Assembly (NCBI GenBank): GCA_945877525.1
Contig: CAMDVP010000181.1
Coordinates: 1-6,198, forward strand
Length of the DNA stretch: 6,198 nt
Direction: 5' to 3'
DNA from: an uncultured Clostridia bacterium
GTDB taxonomy: Bacteria; Bacillota; Clostridia; Christensenellales; Aristaeellaceae
Position numbers and translations under genes: made by a program. The notes under the pieces are model-generated. The model made no database searches. It saw only the letters and a program-made list of their open reading frames with translations, and was not told where the DNA came from. Below, in pieces: positions 4,663 to 6,198 of this stretch (the first letter of the stretch is position 1; each line of letters starts with the position of its first letter).

Positions 4663-5331
4663 TCACCGGGAATAGACCCCCGTGGTCACCTCGGTGATGT
4701 ATGCCTCCCGGTGGGGCAATTTCGCATCTTGGCGGGCTAGATCGGCCGCGGCCTCGTTGTCATAGGGCACGGAAAGCAGGCTGAAGCTCAGCGGGCCGGG
4801 TTCCTCCGTCAGTTCGCCCTCCGCCAGCAGCGCGTGAGCCCGGGGCACACCCATGCTGTTGCCCACGCTGCCGGTATTGATGATATACCCCTCATGCAGC
4901 GTACGCAGGAAGGGCCTGTGGCTGTCGGCAAAGATCACTCCGCCGAAATCTCCCGCCGGGCTGTGAAAGGACGCGCCCAGCTTCCCCTTGTCGTCCTGCA
5001 CCTGCATCAGCTCCGTCACCGGACGGCCATGGAATAGCCGGAAGCGTATGCCGCCCAGGGTGACCTCCGCCTCCCGGGGCAGGCCGTTCAGCCAGGCCAT
5101 CCGTTCCTTCCCCAGCTGATTCCAGAAATAGCCGTCCTCCGGAAATTCCATTCCGCCAATGCCATAGTCCCAGTTGCCGCCCAGGCACAGCGTGCAGTGG
5201 GCGCGAACCCAGTCGCAGGTTTCGGCGTTGCTGGGGCCCTTTCCTACCGCATCGCCCAGAAACCACACCTGATCCGGCCGGAGCCGCTGAAGCTCCCGTT
5301 CCATGGCAAGGGTCGCAGGCAGCAGCCTCAT
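4663..5331 (-). CDS. Calcineurin-like metallophosphoesterase, N-terminally truncated
   Basis: The product belongs to the YfcE-like/Metallophos_2 group of two-metal phosphoesterases; the substrate is unknown. From ATG 5331 it is 222 aa. It shows FLGDAVGKGP (24-33), GGNWD (51-55), FHGRP (100-104), DSHRP (136-140) and INTGSVGNSMG (151-161), in family order. The usual opening segment with the D-x-H-G-N metal ligands is missing: the reading aligns with homologues only from Pro5-Ala6 onward. The late G-H-T-H element is also altered to A-D-S-H. No proper ribosome binding site precedes 5331, and the region upstream is luxS in another frame. The next in-frame ATG is 5304. It therefore looks broken by a deletion shared with the end of luxS (or by a sequence error), and is probably a pseudogene as it stands. 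The stop (4663) is followed closely by the rpmH promoter. Confidence 0.8.
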   Translation of the reverse strand: MRLLPATLAMERELQRLRPDQVWFLGDAVGKGPSNAETCDWVRAHCTLCLGGNWDYGIGGMEFPEDGYFWNQLGKERMAWLNGLPREAEVTLGGIRFRLFHGRPVTELMQVQDDKGKLGASFHSPAGDFGGVIFADSHRPFLRTLHEGYIINTGSVGNSMGVPRAHALLAEGELTEEPGPLSFSLLSVPYDNEAAADLARQDAKLPHREAYITEVTTGVYSR

Positions 5332-5728
5332 GCCTCGCGCCGGCCAGGTCGTGCTCCAGATAGTTGCCGCATTCGATGCGCTTTGCCCCGGGGATTTCCC
5401 CCTCAAAGCCCGCCGCAAAGGCAAAGGCCTCCCGCACCAGCTTCAGCGCGTCCCCGCGGCTCACAGTGTCCCGCAAAATCAGGTAGAAGCCCGTGCGGCA
5501 GCCCATGGGGCCGAAATACACCACCTGATCAGTCAGATCAGAGGAGCGCACATAGGTAGCAATCAGATGTTCCAAGGTGTGCAGCGCGCCCTGGGCCAGG
5601 TAATCGCCCTGATTGGGGGTTTTCAGGCGCAGGTCGTAGGTCACGTCCTCCCCGTCAATGCGGGACACATACATGCCGGGGGTGAGCAGATCGTGGTTGA
5701 TGGTAAACGAGGCAATCTTACGCAGCAT
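4892..5728 (-). CDS. luxS: S-ribosylhomocysteine lyase LuxS, C-terminus lost, out-of-frame tail
   Basis: LuxS cleaves S-ribosylhomocysteine to homocysteine and DPD, the precursor of autoinducer AI-2, in the activated methyl cycle. Residues 1 to about 137 are a clear clostridial-type LuxS: SFTINH at 7-12, YDLRLKTPN at 31-39, metal ligands His50 and His54 in HTLEHLIATY, catalytic Cys77 in FGPMGCRTGFYL and metal ligand Cys120 in ECGNYLEHDL. Normal LuxS is about 155-160 aa. Here homology stops near 5318 without a stop codon, and the frame runs on for some 141 residues of arbitrary sequence, which is the phosphoesterase gene read in the wrong frame, ending at 4892. All active-site residues are kept, but the last helix is replaced. 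The start at 5728 has AAAGGAG 7 nt upstream and overlaps the exporter gene by 11 nt. Confidence 0.85.
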   Translation of the reverse strand: MLRKIASFTINHDLLTPGMYVSRIDGEDVTYDLRLKTPNQGDYLAQGALHTLEHLIATYVRSSDLTDQVVYFGPMGCRTGFYLILRDTVSRGDALKLVREAFAFAAGFEGEIPGAKRIECGNYLEHDLAGARHEAAACDPCHGTGASAAPAGSGVVSGRCGRKGPQQRRNLRLGSRPLHAVPGRQLGLWHWRNGISGGRLFLESAGEGTDGLAERPAPGGGGHPGRHTLPAIPWPSGDGADAGAGRQGEAGRVLSQPGGRFRRSDLCRQPQALPAYAA

Positions 5729-6198
5729 GGGCGTCTCCTTTCAGCGGCACGCCGAGCTGCAGCGACAGCCGCTTCACGACGTGGAAGTAGCAGGGAATCA
5801 GGAAAGCATCGGCAAAGACCCAGGCGGCGGGGTTGGACAGGCACGCCGCGTCAAAGCCGAAAAAGGGTACCAGACAAACGGCCACCATGGCCCGGGCAAT
5901 CATCTCCGCCACCCCCGCGAACATGGCAATGCGGGTGTATCCCATGCCCTGGATGGAAAAGCGCACAATGTTCACAAACAGCAGCGGAATAAAGAACAGG
6001 CTGTTGATCAGCAGAAATTGATAGGCCATGTTGATCACGTCCACATCCGGGGCGTCCACAAACAGGCCGATCAGGTTGCGCCCGAAGCGCCACACCACCA
6101 CCGCCGCCACAATGCTGTATAGGATGCCGATCAGCGCGCTGGCCTTCAATCCCTCATGCACGCGGTGGAGCTTGCGCGCGCCGATGTTCTGCCCGGCG
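5718..6198 (-). CDS. MATE-family efflux transporter, C-terminal part
   Basis: This is the C-terminal 159 residues of a multidrug and toxin extrusion (MATE) cation- or proton-driven exporter; the start lies beyond the right edge. The frame begins AGQNIGARKLHRV, the second GQNIGA motif that opens the C-terminal half of MATE proteins. It continues with hydrophobic segments (for example SALIGILYSIVAAVVVW, YQFLLINSLFFIPLLFVNI, IARAMVAVCLVPFFGF, AAWVFADAFLIPCYF) and SIQGMGYTRIAMFAGVAEMIAR, another MATE-typical stretch. The C-terminus is intact and reads through the luxS ribosome binding site, its stop lying 11 nt inside luxS, so the two are translationally coupled. Substrate cannot be predicted. 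The position next to luxS may be meaningful, but known AI-2 exporters belong to another family. Confidence 0.9.
   Translation of the reverse strand, partial: AGQNIGARKLHRVHEGLKASALIGILYSIVAAVVVWRFGRNLIGLFVDAPDVDVINMAYQFLLINSLFFIPLLFVNIVRFSIQGMGYTRIAMFAGVAEMIARAMVAVCLVPFFGFDAACLSNPAAWVFADAFLIPCYFHVVKRLSLQLGVPLKGDAHAA

Overview
The window is a GC-rich bacterial chromosome segment in which every supportable gene is on the minus strand. The core rpmH-rnpA-yidD-yidC-khpB(jag) order, the short YidC without the E. coli-type periplasmic domain, the Jag-N/KH/R3H protein after yidC, the clostridial-type LuxS and the strong AGGAGG-type ribosome binding sites all point to Bacillota, probably class Clostridia (an Oscillospirales- or Christensenellales-like gut lineage is a guess).

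Layout in the direction of transcription (right to left): the C-terminal part of a MATE-family exporter (5718-6198, cut by the window edge) overlaps the start of luxS (5728 downward). luxS runs without a stop into a calcineurin-like metallophosphoesterase gene in another frame (4663-5331). The end of luxS and the start of the phosphoesterase are both missing, as if about 0.1 kb had been deleted. A strong sigma-A promoter (4596-4624) then drives rpmH (L34, 4396-4530; too short for ordinary ORF cut-offs). A GC-rich hairpin (4313-4355) separates rpmH from rnpA. The genes rnpA, yidD, yidC and khpB follow in a very tight array (TGATG overlap, 6-nt gap, ATGA overlap) that ends at a textbook intrinsic terminator (1563-1600). 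A 385-bp intergenic region carries palindromes, a helically phased direct repeat, a weak promoter and a GC-rich hairpin repeat. Last comes serC (151-1227), followed immediately by an array of four triloop hairpins of the same repeat family as the hairpin upstream of the gene, in inverted orientation.

The rpmH-to-khpB block makes a translation and membrane-protein biogenesis unit: ribosomal protein L34, the RNase P protein, the YidD and YidC membrane insertion factors, and an RNA-binding KH/R3H protein. Its usual neighbours are absent here: no dnaA/oriC upstream of rpmH and no mnmE/mnmG after khpB. serC is a stand-alone serine-biosynthesis gene. I see no defence system, CRISPR array, phage or transposase gene. 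The points most worth a second look are the luxS/phosphoesterase junction, the hairpin repeats flanking serC, the regulatory architecture upstream of serC, the rpmH-rnpA hairpin, and the expanded linker and loop in KhpB and YidC.
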